From the NCBI RefSeq assembly GCF_009738185.1, contig NZ_CP046509.1, positions 1,677,501 through 1,741,500 on the forward strand: a stretch of 64,000 nucleotides of DNA, read 5' to 3'. Source of the stretch: Erwinia sorbitola. GTDB taxonomy: Bacteria > Pseudomonadota > Gammaproteobacteria > Enterobacterales > Enterobacteriaceae. This document shows positions 25,082 to 33,184 of this stretch, in pieces. The position numbers and the translations under genes were made by a program. Each line of letters starts with the position of its first letter. Positions within the stretch are counted from its first letter, which is position 1. A model generated the notes under the pieces. It saw nothing but the letters and a program-made list of their open reading frames with translations, was not told where the DNA came from and did no database searches.

Positions 25082-25190
25082 TAAAAAAACCACGTCAGGC
25101 GTGGTGTGCGCCGTGTTAGATATCCGGGAGACCAATCCCGACAGCCGATTTTGCGGCTGCACGGGGAATATAGCCCCGGATATCTAAAAG
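25082..25190 (-). ncRNA. C4-like antisense RNA upstream of the antirepressor
   Basis: A 12-bp perfect stem (25117-25128 with 25175-25186) encloses the hairpin CAGCCG-ATTTTG-CGGCTG at 25142-25159. Downstream on the minus strand ACCACG and CGTGGT plus a T run (about 25082-25103) make a terminator. Loop segments ATTGGTCT and TAACACGGCGC of this RNA are complementary to AGACCAA and a GCGCC/GTGTTA stretch in the antirepressor leader (24950-25045). P1-type C4 RNA works by two such short pairings around the ant ribosome binding site. The family assignment is from memory of structure and context. Confidence 0.6.
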
Positions 25191-25545
25191 AGTCAAGATG
25201 AATGGGTGAGGTGGAGAAAGGGAGATTGATGATTTCAGACTAGAGAATTGAGGTGCGTACATAATTGCGTACATAAAGCGAGGCTGTCAATTAAGATGCC
25301 AGTAATGGCGGGCGTTTCAGGGCTGCGTCTCATAATCGTGGAAGAGAAAAGTTGGTTGTACTGGCTTATCTTTCACTGTATTTAATTACCCACGTTTGAT
25401 GAATTATCTTCATGATTTTGCTGGTGTTATAAGTGATAACTGGTTTATCTACCTGAGTCTGTACCTGTTTGATTATTGATGCGTTGGCGAGTTTATGACT
25501 TATTGAGTGCATAAAATCACAATCAGGTGAGTACAAAATAGTATT
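25191..25545. other. Probable prophage right-end junction, no gene seen
   Basis: About 350 bases without a credible ORF. The only visible structure is the direct repeat TGCGTACATA at 25254-25263 and 25266-25275, which could be integrase arm sites or part of the attachment region. No tRNA-like sequence is seen. Confidence 0.4.
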
Positions 25546-25851
25546 TTGGCTATCAGCAACACAAACCTACCTTCCATCTATGGTAAACCATATCCCTGCG
25601 CATCTGAAATAACTGATTTGAACGGGGGCGGGAGTCAGCAGGAACTCCCGAAGATAGAGCAAAAAACACACCATTTACTTCACATATTACAGCCTTTGCA
25701 AGGCGTAAACAGCCTGTCTGAACTTGTATAGCGATCCAATTTACCCGCCCCTGGCAACACCTGCAACCTTTGGTTAAATAGTAGTAATGGCGTATCTGAA
25801 GTGAATATAAAGACCAAATATGGGCAGCACCACGCAGAGCTTAATATTTAA
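25546..25851 (+). pseudogene. Possible small broken gene with in-frame stop
   Basis: A frame starting at TTG 25546 (AGGTGAG upstream) runs 61 codons to TAG at 25729-25731, then stays open in the same frame for 39 more codons to TAA at 25849. The first part contains SEITDLNGGG and LLHILQPLQG, not obviously random. I recognise no family. It may be a decayed gene at the prophage edge, or chance. Confidence 0.3.
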
Positions 25852-25925
25852 AAAAACCTTAAAATATTGAGGGTTTTATGATTTAGAAATTTCCTGGTGG
25901 GTGGTATGTTTATGGAAATTTTACT

Positions 25926-27026
25926 ATGAGGTTTACCATGCATCGCAATGATGTTATTGATTCATTCAGAGCAATTGCTATATTTCTTGTTACCGGGTTT
26001 CATATTTCAGGATGGGCGCTATATGGTTCCGGTGTCGTATTTTCTGATATCTCAACATTTATCAACTATGGTCAATTTGATGCCATTGGAATTATAGGGA
26101 ATGGTTGGGTCGGTGTAGGCATGTTTTTTGTTATATCCGGATACTGTATGGCCAACTCCGTAGCCAGAAGATTCTCTCACGGAATGAGCGCCAAAGCTTA
26201 TGCTAATTATGCGTTGAATCGTCTTATGAGAATCGGGCTACCTTACTATGTGGCTATTCTCGTCTGGGTTATCTTAATCGACCGGTTTGGCGTAACATCC
26301 AAATCTACAGGGATAAAAGATATTCTGACGCATCTGTTTTTTGTACATAATACATCAAAAGAAACGATGTACTCTATCAGCGGCGTCTTTTGGTCACTGG
26401 CCGTTGAAATGCAGTTCTGCATGATACTACCTTTGATATTCATATTTTTTAAATCATCAGCTATGCGCTGTACAGCGCTGTTGTTATCATTGGCATTCAC
26501 TGTAATGATAAATAAGTTTTCGAAAAGTATTCTTTTGACGTGGAGCATTGCTTCATACCTTTATCTTTTTCTTCTTGGCTGGTTTCTCGCACTTCTCCCA
26601 AATTATTTCAAGATAAAGTTTGCAAGTCTTTGGGTGTTATTACCCGGTTTTATCGCTTTCAGTCTTTTGATTTGCTATAGAGGGAACAATTATGACATGA
26701 ATCTCAAGCTGTATGAGATATTAACAGCCACTGTCTTTTCGATCTTTATGATGTCGTGTGTGATGAGATTTAGAAATCACAAAAATAATTTCATCGTCAG
26801 CATATTATCGTTTATCGGAAGATGTTCATTTTCAATTTACCTGTACAATTATATCTTCTGGTGTTTAAAGCCAGGAGTTAACAGTGTTACAAGCGTGCTT
26901 GGTGCTTTCTTATTCGTCATCATCATCGGTATTGCCATGCACTTTATTATCGAAAGAAACAGTGAAAAATTAAGGCGTTATGTATTCAGTTCCGGCACTG
27001 ACGTTCTGAAGTTGATAAGAAGATGA
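25926..27026 (+). CDS. Membrane acyltransferase, acyltransferase-3 family
   Basis: The 366-residue product has about ten transmembrane helices and the acyltransferase-3 hallmark near the N-terminus (DSFRAIAIFLVTGFHIS, with the conserved Arg and His). Such enzymes transfer acetyl or other acyl groups to surface polysaccharides, often O-antigen. The gene is much more AT-rich than dacD next door and sits by the prophage end, so it may be horizontally acquired. The acceptor is unknown. ATG 25938 is an alternative start. Confidence 0.8.
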   Translation: MRFTMHRNDVIDSFRAIAIFLVTGFHISGWALYGSGVVFSDISTFINYGQFDAIGIIGNGWVGVGMFFVISGYCMANSVARRFSHGMSAKAYANYALNRLMRIGLPYYVAILVWVILIDRFGVTSKSTGIKDILTHLFFVHNTSKETMYSISGVFWSLAVEMQFCMILPLIFIFFKSSAMRCTALLLSLAFTVMINKFSKSILLTWSIASYLYLFLLGWFLALLPNYFKIKFASLWVLLPGFIAFSLLICYRGNNYDMNLKLYEILTATVFSIFMMSCVMRFRNHKNNFIVSILSFIGRCSFSIYLYNYIFWCLKPGVNSVTSVLGAFLFVIIIGIAMHFIIERNSEKLRRYVFSSGTDVLKLIRR

Positions 27027-27269
27027 TCCCGCGTTCGTCCTGCCAGACAGCCCGGCTGCGGTGACGCATAAAAAGATGAACAGCCGGGTGGGGCGTTGTC
27101 AGGTGTCCATTTAACACGATTAGCAAACATTCTGTACGATAGTTTTCGACAGCGGCGGTGTTAATCGCCTGATTTATTCATATTTTCTTGCAATTTTGTC
27201 ACGCAAATACATCCGGGATGCCGTACAACATGCGCAGTTTTTTACAGTGTAAATGTTGAGGATTGAGCG

Positions 27270-28451
27270 TTGAAAAAGCATCAGCTTGCAAGTTTCTGTG
27301 TGGTTATGGCGCTGAGTACCACTGCCTTTGCCGAAGGCCAGCCCGCTGTGGATGCGCTGGCATTTCCAATGACGGCTCCGGCAATTGATGCCGCTTCCTG
27401 GGTGCTGATGGATGCCACCACCGGACAAATCCTCACTTCCGGGAATCCCGATGAACGCCGCAACCCGGCCAGCCTGACCAAACTGATGACAGGCTATGTG
27501 GTTGATCGCGCCATCGATAAAAAGCGCATTACCCGTGACGATATAGTGACAGTCGGTCAGGATGCCTGGGGAGCAGGTAACCCGGTATTTAAGGGGTCGT
27601 CCCTGATGTTTCTTAAGCCTGGGGAAAAAGTATCGGTACGTGACCTCAGCCGCGGCGTAATTATTGACTCAGGCAATGATGCCTGTGTAGCGCTGGCGGA
27701 CTATGTTGCCGGAAGCCAGGCGAACTTTGTCACCATGATGAATCAGTATGTGGACAAACTGGGGCTGAGTAATACTCATTTTGAAACCGTACATGGGCTG
27801 GATGCACCCGGGCAGTTCACCACGGCACGTGACCTGGCAACGCTGTCGCGCGCGATTATCAGCGGCGAGCCTGATTTCTATCAGATGTACAGCGAGAAAT
27901 CGCTGACCTGGAATGGCATCACCCAGCAGAACCGTAATGGCCTGCTGTGGGATAAAACCCTGCACGTTGACGGGCTGAAAACCGGACATACAGAGAGTGC
28001 TGGTTTTAACATTATCGCCTCCAGCGTGGACGGCCAGCGCCGCCTGATTGCAGTGGTTATGGGTGGCAAAAGTACCAAAGGGCGAGAAGAGCAGGCGCGC
28101 AAGCTGCTGACCTGGGGGCAGACTAATTTCGACACTATTCAGCTATTCCATGCTGGAAAAGAGATTGGTCATGAGAACGTCTGGTACGGCAATCCACACA
28201 GCGTTTCACTGGGCAGCGAAAAAGATGTATTCCTTGCCCTGCCGCGTGACGCCGTGCAGAAAGTGAAAGCGAAATATGTGATTGACCGTAAAGATCTGGA
28301 AGCGCCGATCAAACTTCACGAACAGGTGGGAACTATCCAGCTGGTTGAAGGTGATAAGACACTGGCCAGCTACCCTCTGGTGGCATTAAAGCCCGTTGAA
28401 GAGGCTGGTCTTATTACGCGCATTAGCGACTATATTAAACAGAAGCTGTAA
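27270..28451 (+). CDS. dacD: D-alanyl-D-alanine carboxypeptidase (PBP6b, DacD)
   Basis: The 393-residue periplasmic enzyme trims the terminal D-Ala of peptidoglycan pentapeptides. A signal peptide ends at AFA (about 21). The penicillin-binding motifs are SLTK (68-71), SGN (134-136) and KTG (237-239); the C-terminus ends in an amphipathic membrane anchor. The start appears to be TTG at 27270 behind TGAGGA. The following sbmC, yeeA and yeeX homologues match the E. coli dacD neighbourhood, which is why dacD is preferred over dacA or dacC. Confidence 0.85.
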   Translation: MKKHQLASFCVVMALSTTAFAEGQPAVDALAFPMTAPAIDAASWVLMDATTGQILTSGNPDERRNPASLTKLMTGYVVDRAIDKKRITRDDIVTVGQDAWGAGNPVFKGSSLMFLKPGEKVSVRDLSRGVIIDSGNDACVALADYVAGSQANFVTMMNQYVDKLGLSNTHFETVHGLDAPGQFTTARDLATLSRAIISGEPDFYQMYSEKSLTWNGITQQNRNGLLWDKTLHVDGLKTGHTESAGFNIIASSVDGQRRLIAVVMGGKSTKGREEQARKLLTWGQTNFDTIQLFHAGKEIGHENVWYGNPHSVSLGSEKDVFLALPRDAVQKVKAKYVIDRKDLEAPIKLHEQVGTIQLVEGDKTLASYPLVALKPVEEAGLITRISDYIKQKL

Positions 28452-28609
28452 AACCTGACCCTCCTCCTGCCGGAGCCGCACACCCATGCTCCGGCCACTT
28501 TCCTGTTTGTGCAGTGCCTCTCAAATCAACACTTTCCTCTAAAGACAGCTGGCAAACGCCGCTTCTTCATGGTTATTTATACAGCTGTTAATCAGATCGG
28601 GAGAGGATC

Positions 28610-29080
28610 ATGCAGGTTGAAATCAGCACTCTTGGGGCACGGCAGGTGGCAGCGGTTCGTCTGGTTGGCCCGTGGCACGAAACGGCACCCCGGGGCTTTG
28701 CGCGTCTGGGTGAATGGGTTTGCCAGCATCAGCTAAACGGCGACTGGCTGGCCTTATATTATGACAACCCAGATATTGTGCCTGCTGAACAATTACGTAT
28801 TGATACCGGCATCACCGTTCCCTCTGGCTTTGTTTTACCGCCAGAGAGTGACGACATAGAGCTGCGAGCCGTTCCTGGCGGAACCTATGGTGTGGCAAAG
28901 GTTACGGTCAGCGACGGAAATTTTGCCAAACCCTGGCTTGAATTCTACGATGAATGGCTACCCACAAGCGGCTATCAGCGTGCTGAAGGCCTCTGTTTTG
29001 ATCGCTATCTCAATGACGGATCGCAGAGTGGAATATGGGAGTTTTGCATTTGCGTCCCGCTCATCAAGAAGCCGGAATGA
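28610..29080 (+). CDS. sbmC: DNA gyrase inhibitor SbmC/GyrI
   Basis: The 156-residue product is close in length to E. coli SbmC (157) and belongs to the GyrI-like SHS2-fold family. It binds gyrase and protects against microcin B17 and some alkylating agents. ATG 28610 follows GGGAGAGGA. Its position between dacD and yeeA is as in E. coli. E. coli sbmC is SOS-regulated, but I did not identify a clear LexA box here. Confidence 0.85.
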   Translation: MQVEISTLGARQVAAVRLVGPWHETAPRGFARLGEWVCQHQLNGDWLALYYDNPDIVPAEQLRIDTGITVPSGFVLPPESDDIELRAVPGGTYGVAKVTVSDGNFAKPWLEFYDEWLPTSGYQRAEGLCFDRYLNDGSQSGIWEFCICVPLIKKPE

Positions 29081-29292
29081 GGGGGCTGAAGTGTTATGGG
29101 AATGTGAATAAAATCAGCCATTAAGAGAATGTCTGATTAATGTTTTGTATACGAAAAGAGGGCTTAGTGTTTTCTGCTGTGTAACTGCGGAAATGCGTGA
29201 AAAAACGGCGGAAACTGCCCTTTCTTCGTCTGCTGCGAGCGTCTGCTTCAGGTATCATGTTCCGCCTGTTCACTCTTCTATCGGAGTCACAT

Positions 29293-30351
29293 TTGCGACC
29301 GGATAAGCCCTTATCGGCCTTTGAATTCAGCCTGTATCGCAATTACCGTATCGTACACAGCGCACGTATTGCCCTGGCGTTTATTCTGACGTTCCTGCTG
29401 GTGCGCCTGATGGAGATCCCGGAAGGCAGCTGGCCGCTGATTACGCTGGTGGTTGTGATGGGGCCGATCTCCTCCTGGGGGAATGTTTTCCCACGTGCTG
29501 TTCAGCGTATTGGCGGAACTATTTTTGGCTCCATCTCCGGGCTGATAGCCCTCAAGCTGGAACTGATCTCTCTGCCCGTGATGCTGGTGTGGTGCGCCGT
29601 AGTGATGTTTATCTGCGGTTTCCTTACTCTGGGTAAACACCCCTATATGGCGCTGCTGATCGGCATCACCCTGGCGGTAATCTGTGGCGGCATTCCCGGT
29701 GATATGACCACCGCACTGTGGCGCGGGGGGGATGTGATTCTTGGTTCACTGCTGGCGTTGCTGTTTACCAGCATCTATCCGCAAAAAGCCTATACTCACT
29801 GGCGCATTCAGATGTCAGATATGTTGCTGGAAACAGCGCGCCTCTATCACGCGGGTTGTTCGCCTAATCTGGTGGAAAAGCCGCGTCTGTCGCAGCCGTT
29901 ACAGCGCCTGTTAAGCAATGTGGTTAAAATGCGTTCGCTGATTGATCCTTCCAGCAAAGAAACACGCATTCCTCGTTCGGTGTTTGAAGGTATTCAAACC
30001 CTGAACCGTAACCTGGTTTGTACGCTTGAACTCCAGCTTAATGCCTGGTGGGCATCGCGTCAGAGTCACCTGATTATGCTGAATGCCCCGGCGCTGCGTC
30101 ATACTCAGCAAATGACAGAAAATACCCTGCGCGCACTGTCCAAAATGATGGTGGGAGGCGATACCGGTAAAATGGCGGCGAACAGCGAAGAGCTGGCAGA
30201 GATCACCCGTGAACTTCGCCAGCTGATCGCCGAGTCTGACAGCGATGAACTGGTGGAAACTCCAATCCACGGCTACGTCTGGCTCAGTCTTGAAATGGCC
30301 AGCCAGCTGGAAAAACTGACCGATCTTCTGCGTCTGGCACTGCGAAAATAG
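29293..30351 (+). CDS. yeeA: FUSC-family inner membrane protein YeeA
   Basis: The 352-residue product is homologous to E. coli YeeA along its length: six clustered transmembrane helices (about 25-170), then a cytoplasmic helical domain with PASKETRIP-like DPSSKETRIP and EGIQTLNRNLVC. TTG 29293, 7 bases after CGGAG, gives exactly the E. coli length; an upstream ATG would add 32 unconserved residues. FUSC proteins resemble aromatic acid exporters, but YeeA's substrate is unknown. Confidence 0.85.
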   Translation: MRPDKPLSAFEFSLYRNYRIVHSARIALAFILTFLLVRLMEIPEGSWPLITLVVVMGPISSWGNVFPRAVQRIGGTIFGSISGLIALKLELISLPVMLVWCAVVMFICGFLTLGKHPYMALLIGITLAVICGGIPGDMTTALWRGGDVILGSLLALLFTSIYPQKAYTHWRIQMSDMLLETARLYHAGCSPNLVEKPRLSQPLQRLLSNVVKMRSLIDPSSKETRIPRSVFEGIQTLNRNLVCTLELQLNAWWASRQSHLIMLNAPALRHTQQMTENTLRALSKMMVGGDTGKMAANSEELAEITRELRQLIAESDSDELVETPIHGYVWLSLEMASQLEKLTDLLRLALRK

Positions 30352-30512
30352 AATGATCCAGCAACAACTTACTGCGAGCTGACTCGGTTCAGGGTAAGAT
30401 AGGGGCAATGCTGTTCTGTAAGTTTAAAATTGCCATCGGCAGCGGCCCGCCGTTAAGCTGGTAGCCACGACAATGATGCCTGTTTTCACAGGCCCAAATG
30501 AAAGGTGTCTTC

Positions 30513-30830
30513 ATGGAAAATGCAAAACAATCATTTCAGGACGTACTGGAGTTCGTGCGTATGTTCCGTCGTAAGAATAAGCTGCAACGTGAAATTATCG
30601 ACAACGAAAAGAAAATCCGTGATAACCAGAAACGTGTGCTGTTGCTCGATAACCTCGGTGAGTACATCAAGCCAGGCATGAGCGTGGAAGCTATTCAGGA
30701 AATTATTACCAGTATGCGCAGCGATTACGAAGATCGTGTTGATGACTACATCATCAAAAATGCCGATCTGTCGAAAGAGCGTCGCGAGCTGTCGAAAAAA
30801 CTGAAGTCACTGGGTGAACCGAAAGCCTGA
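30513..30830 (+). CDS. tmaR: Pole-localizer protein TmaR (YeeX)
   Basis: The 105-residue product closely matches E. coli YeeX/TmaR (DUF496), a coiled-coil protein that forms polar clusters and sequesters PTS Enzyme I. The signature block FQDVLEFVRMFRRKNKLQRE and the NQKRVLLLDNLGEYIKPGMS segment are intact. ATG 30513 behind AAGGTG is preferred to ATG 30498. A strong bidirectional terminator follows. Confidence 0.9.
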   Translation: MENAKQSFQDVLEFVRMFRRKNKLQREIIDNEKKIRDNQKRVLLLDNLGEYIKPGMSVEAIQEIITSMRSDYEDRVDDYIIKNADLSKERRELSKKLKSLGEPKA

Positions 30831-30875
30831 TCCGCGAGCGGAGATGTCTGTTAACACCCTTCGGTGAACATAATA

Positions 30876-30905
30876 AAGCCGGGCAGAGATGCCCGGCTTT
30901 TTTTA
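30876..30905. terminator. Bidirectional terminator between tmaR and lacI-like gene
   Basis: AAGCCGGGCA and TGCCCGGCTT form a perfect 10-bp stem around GAGA, with T residues on the plus side and A residues on the other, so it can serve both convergent genes. Confidence 0.9.
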
Positions 30906-31976
30906 TTGCTCGCCGTTATCCAGCCGCTGCGCCAGACGCCGTAGCTCCGTTGCTATAGGATGGCTGATCCGCTGATTACGGCGCGGCGCGGCGGTGCTGC
31001 TACGCACCACCAGCGATGTGGTAAAAGGCGGCAAATTATCATCACTGCCGGGGTGCTCGAGCTGATTTGTCAGCCACTGAACGCTACGCTCGCCGAGCTG
31101 GCGCATATCCTGGCGTACGGTGGTTAGCGGTGGCTGATACCAGGCACTGTCGGCAGTATCGTCATAACCCACCACGGATATCTCTGCGGGGACTGCCACA
31201 CCCATCTGGTGCAGCGCCTGCATCGCACCCAGCGCCATCTGATCGTTTGCCACCAGCAGTGCGCCAGGCAAAGGTTCACCGGCAAGCTGCATTACCGCCT
31301 GGTAACCTGACTGAGCACTCCAGTCGCCATCAAGCTGTCGTACAGGTTCCAGCTGGTGCTCATTCAGCACCTCGATCCATACGGCGTTGCGGGCGCGCGC
31401 CGCTACCGACTCCGCCGGGCCATTAAGCAGCGCAATATCCCGATGCCCCAGCTCTAGCAAATGCTCTGCCCCCTGACGTGCGCCGCTATGAGCGCTGAAC
31501 GTGCAGGCAGCAACGTCGGCATCTTCAGCGACATCAAGAAACAGGCAGGGCAGGGATGCCGCCATGCGTTCAATCTGCTGTGCCGCCTGTGCCTCAAGCG
31601 GAACATTAATTAACAGCGCGTCCACCCGCTGTGATAGCAGGTCGCTGACCGCCTGCTGCGCACCGTCACTGCCCGCCATGGCAATCACCAGATGATAGCC
31701 CAGCTGACTGGTTCGCTGCTGAATAGCGGAAGCGATCTGCGCCGGTGCCAGCAGCGCTAAATCACTGGTAGCAAGGCCCAGCGTACGGGTATTTTTCCCG
31801 GCCAGCTGCTGCGCCACACGATTAGGTACGTAATTCAGCGCCTGCATGGCCGCTTCCACCCGAATACGGGTCTGTTCTGCAACCTGGCTTGAATGGTTCA
31901 GCACCCGGGAGACGGTCTGATAGGACACACCAGCGGCGCTGGCGACGTCTTCCAGCGTCACGGAGCGAGATCTCAT
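30903..31976 (-). CDS. lacI: LacI-type transcriptional repressor
   Basis: The 357-residue product is strikingly similar to E. coli LacI: the headpiece VTLEDVASAAGVSYQTVSRVLN, hinge YVPNRVAQQLAGK, core DGDWSAQSGYQ, MLVANDQMALGAM-like LLVANDQMALGAM, and VVGYDDTADS. ATG 31976 behind AGGAGT fits; the open frame extends 76 codons further upstream without similarity. The C-terminus retains a leucine-rich tetramerisation-like end (LRRLAQRL). No lacZ, lacY or other sugar genes are adjacent, so it must act elsewhere or regulate a neighbour. Confidence 0.8.
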   Translation of the reverse strand: MRSRSVTLEDVASAAGVSYQTVSRVLNHSSQVAEQTRIRVEAAMQALNYVPNRVAQQLAGKNTRTLGLATSDLALLAPAQIASAIQQRTSQLGYHLVIAMAGSDGAQQAVSDLLSQRVDALLINVPLEAQAAQQIERMAASLPCLFLDVAEDADVAACTFSAHSGARQGAEHLLELGHRDIALLNGPAESVAARARNAVWIEVLNEHQLEPVRQLDGDWSAQSGYQAVMQLAGEPLPGALLVANDQMALGAMQALHQMGVAVPAEISVVGYDDTADSAWYQPPLTTVRQDMRQLGERSVQWLTNQLEHPGSDDNLPPFTTSLVVRSSTAAPRRNQRISHPIATELRRLAQRLDNGEQ

Positions 31977-32155
31977 AGTTAACTCCTGTTTTTGAATGCG
32001 CAGTGTAGCAACAAAACGCCCTCGCATCTTTCGTTCAACTGCACCACGTACTCCCTTCCTGTTGTTGAGCTGCGGTTTAAAAAAACTGGTAAGTGGTGAA
32101 TATAATATTTCCAGAACCTGGTGTGTTTTTTCGACAGACAATAAGGATATATGAT

Positions 32156-33052
32156 ATGTCTGAACAAGCCTTATCCCGGGACAGGGTGATCCGAACACTC
32201 CCATTAACCCACTGGAATCAACCGCATCATGATAGCGGAGCGCTGGCCTCGCTCGAGCAGGGCAACGTCCTTTTTTTGCCCCACCTCTCTTTTACGCTGA
32301 TGCCGGAAGAGCTGAAGCTGCTTGACCCGGCGCTGGTGGCTCCAAAGCGTAAAAATATCACCTTCGATCCGCAACATAATCGCGTACGTGGTCTCGCCCG
32401 GCAGCAGTATGCCCAACAGGTTACTGACCTGCTATCCCGCTATTATCAGCACTGTTTGCAGTTAATCGATGCGCTACTGCCGGAGTACCGGCACGCCGTG
32501 CACTCACCGTCGAATACACTGCGCCTGCATCCGGTCAGCACCTGGCGCAGTAAAAGTTCCTGGCGCAAAGATGACAGCCGTCTCCATGTTGATGCTTTCC
32601 CATCCCGGCCCATCCACGGCGAACGTATTTTGCGTATTTTCAACAATATCAATCCGCATGGTGAAAATCGCGAATGGCGCGTGGGTGAGCCATTTCCGGT
32701 ACTGGCGCAGCGCTTTATGCCTCATCTGAGTGGTTATTCACCGCTGAGTAGCTGGTTTCAGCAGCGTATAGGGATGACCAAATCTTTGCGCTCGCGCTAC
32801 GACCATATGATGCTGCGGCTGCATGATGCGATGAAAGCGGATAGAAAATATCAGGAGCAGGGGCCACAGGTGACGCTGAGTCTGCCCCCGGGCAGCAGCT
32901 GGATCTGTTTTGCTGACCAGACACCCCATGCGGCGATGAGCGGTCAGTTTATGCTGGAGCAGACATTTTTATTGCCGGTTTCAGCAATGCTGAACCCGCA
33001 AAACTCGCCGCTAGCGGTGCTGGAAAAACTGATGCAACAGCCGTTGTTATGA
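32156..33052 (+). CDS. kdoO: Kdo 3-hydroxylase (KdoO), Fe(II)/2-oxoglutarate dioxygenase
   Basis: The 298-residue product matches Kdo hydroxylases, which hydroxylate the outer Kdo sugar of lipopolysaccharide to Ko and thereby harden the inner core. The metal ligands are visible as HVDAF (HxD, about 141-143) and the distal His in DQTPHAAMSGQF (about 253). FNNINPHGENREWRVGEPF is a family block. ATG 32156 follows AAGGATAT; the frame is open 21 codons upstream without an RBS. It is divergent from the lacI-like gene. Confidence 0.85.
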   Translation: MSEQALSRDRVIRTLPLTHWNQPHHDSGALASLEQGNVLFLPHLSFTLMPEELKLLDPALVAPKRKNITFDPQHNRVRGLARQQYAQQVTDLLSRYYQHCLQLIDALLPEYRHAVHSPSNTLRLHPVSTWRSKSSWRKDDSRLHVDAFPSRPIHGERILRIFNNINPHGENREWRVGEPFPVLAQRFMPHLSGYSPLSSWFQQRIGMTKSLRSRYDHMMLRLHDAMKADRKYQEQGPQVTLSLPPGSSWICFADQTPHAAMSGQFMLEQTFLLPVSAMLNPQNSPLAVLEKLMQQPLL

Positions 33053-33184
33053 ACAAAGCGGGGTGCCATAGTTTGTCATCCCGCCGTTGCTGCACTTTGA
33101 TACATAAAAAGACTTTGCATAAAACCATCCCTTTAACCATGATAATTAAGGTAGGCCCACCCCCTGGTTAAAACTGGAACAATC

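Larger units (their letters stand above)
1..25190 (+). mobile_element. Lambda-like prophage, late (structural) half
   Basis: A continuous run of phage head, connector, tail and tail-tip genes on the plus strand, followed by accessory genes and an antirepressor, identifies a siphoviral prophage. The left end lies outside the window. The right boundary is inferred: the antirepressor leader RNA ends near 25190, a doubled TGCGTACATA motif lies at 25254-25275, and the next recognisable genes (acyltransferase, dacD) look chromosomal. No integrase, terminase, holin, endolysin or tRNA attachment site is visible, so the attachment core cannot be placed. No interrupted structural gene was noticed, so the prophage may be intact. 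Confidence 0.9.

Noticed and set aside
25187..25545. tRNA gene as prophage attachment site
   Set aside because: No cloverleaf or tRNA-like 3' end could be recognised in the right-end region.
29197..29292. Upstream ATG-type start for yeeA adding 32 residues
   Set aside because: TTG 29293 has a good ribosome binding site and gives the same length as E. coli YeeA.
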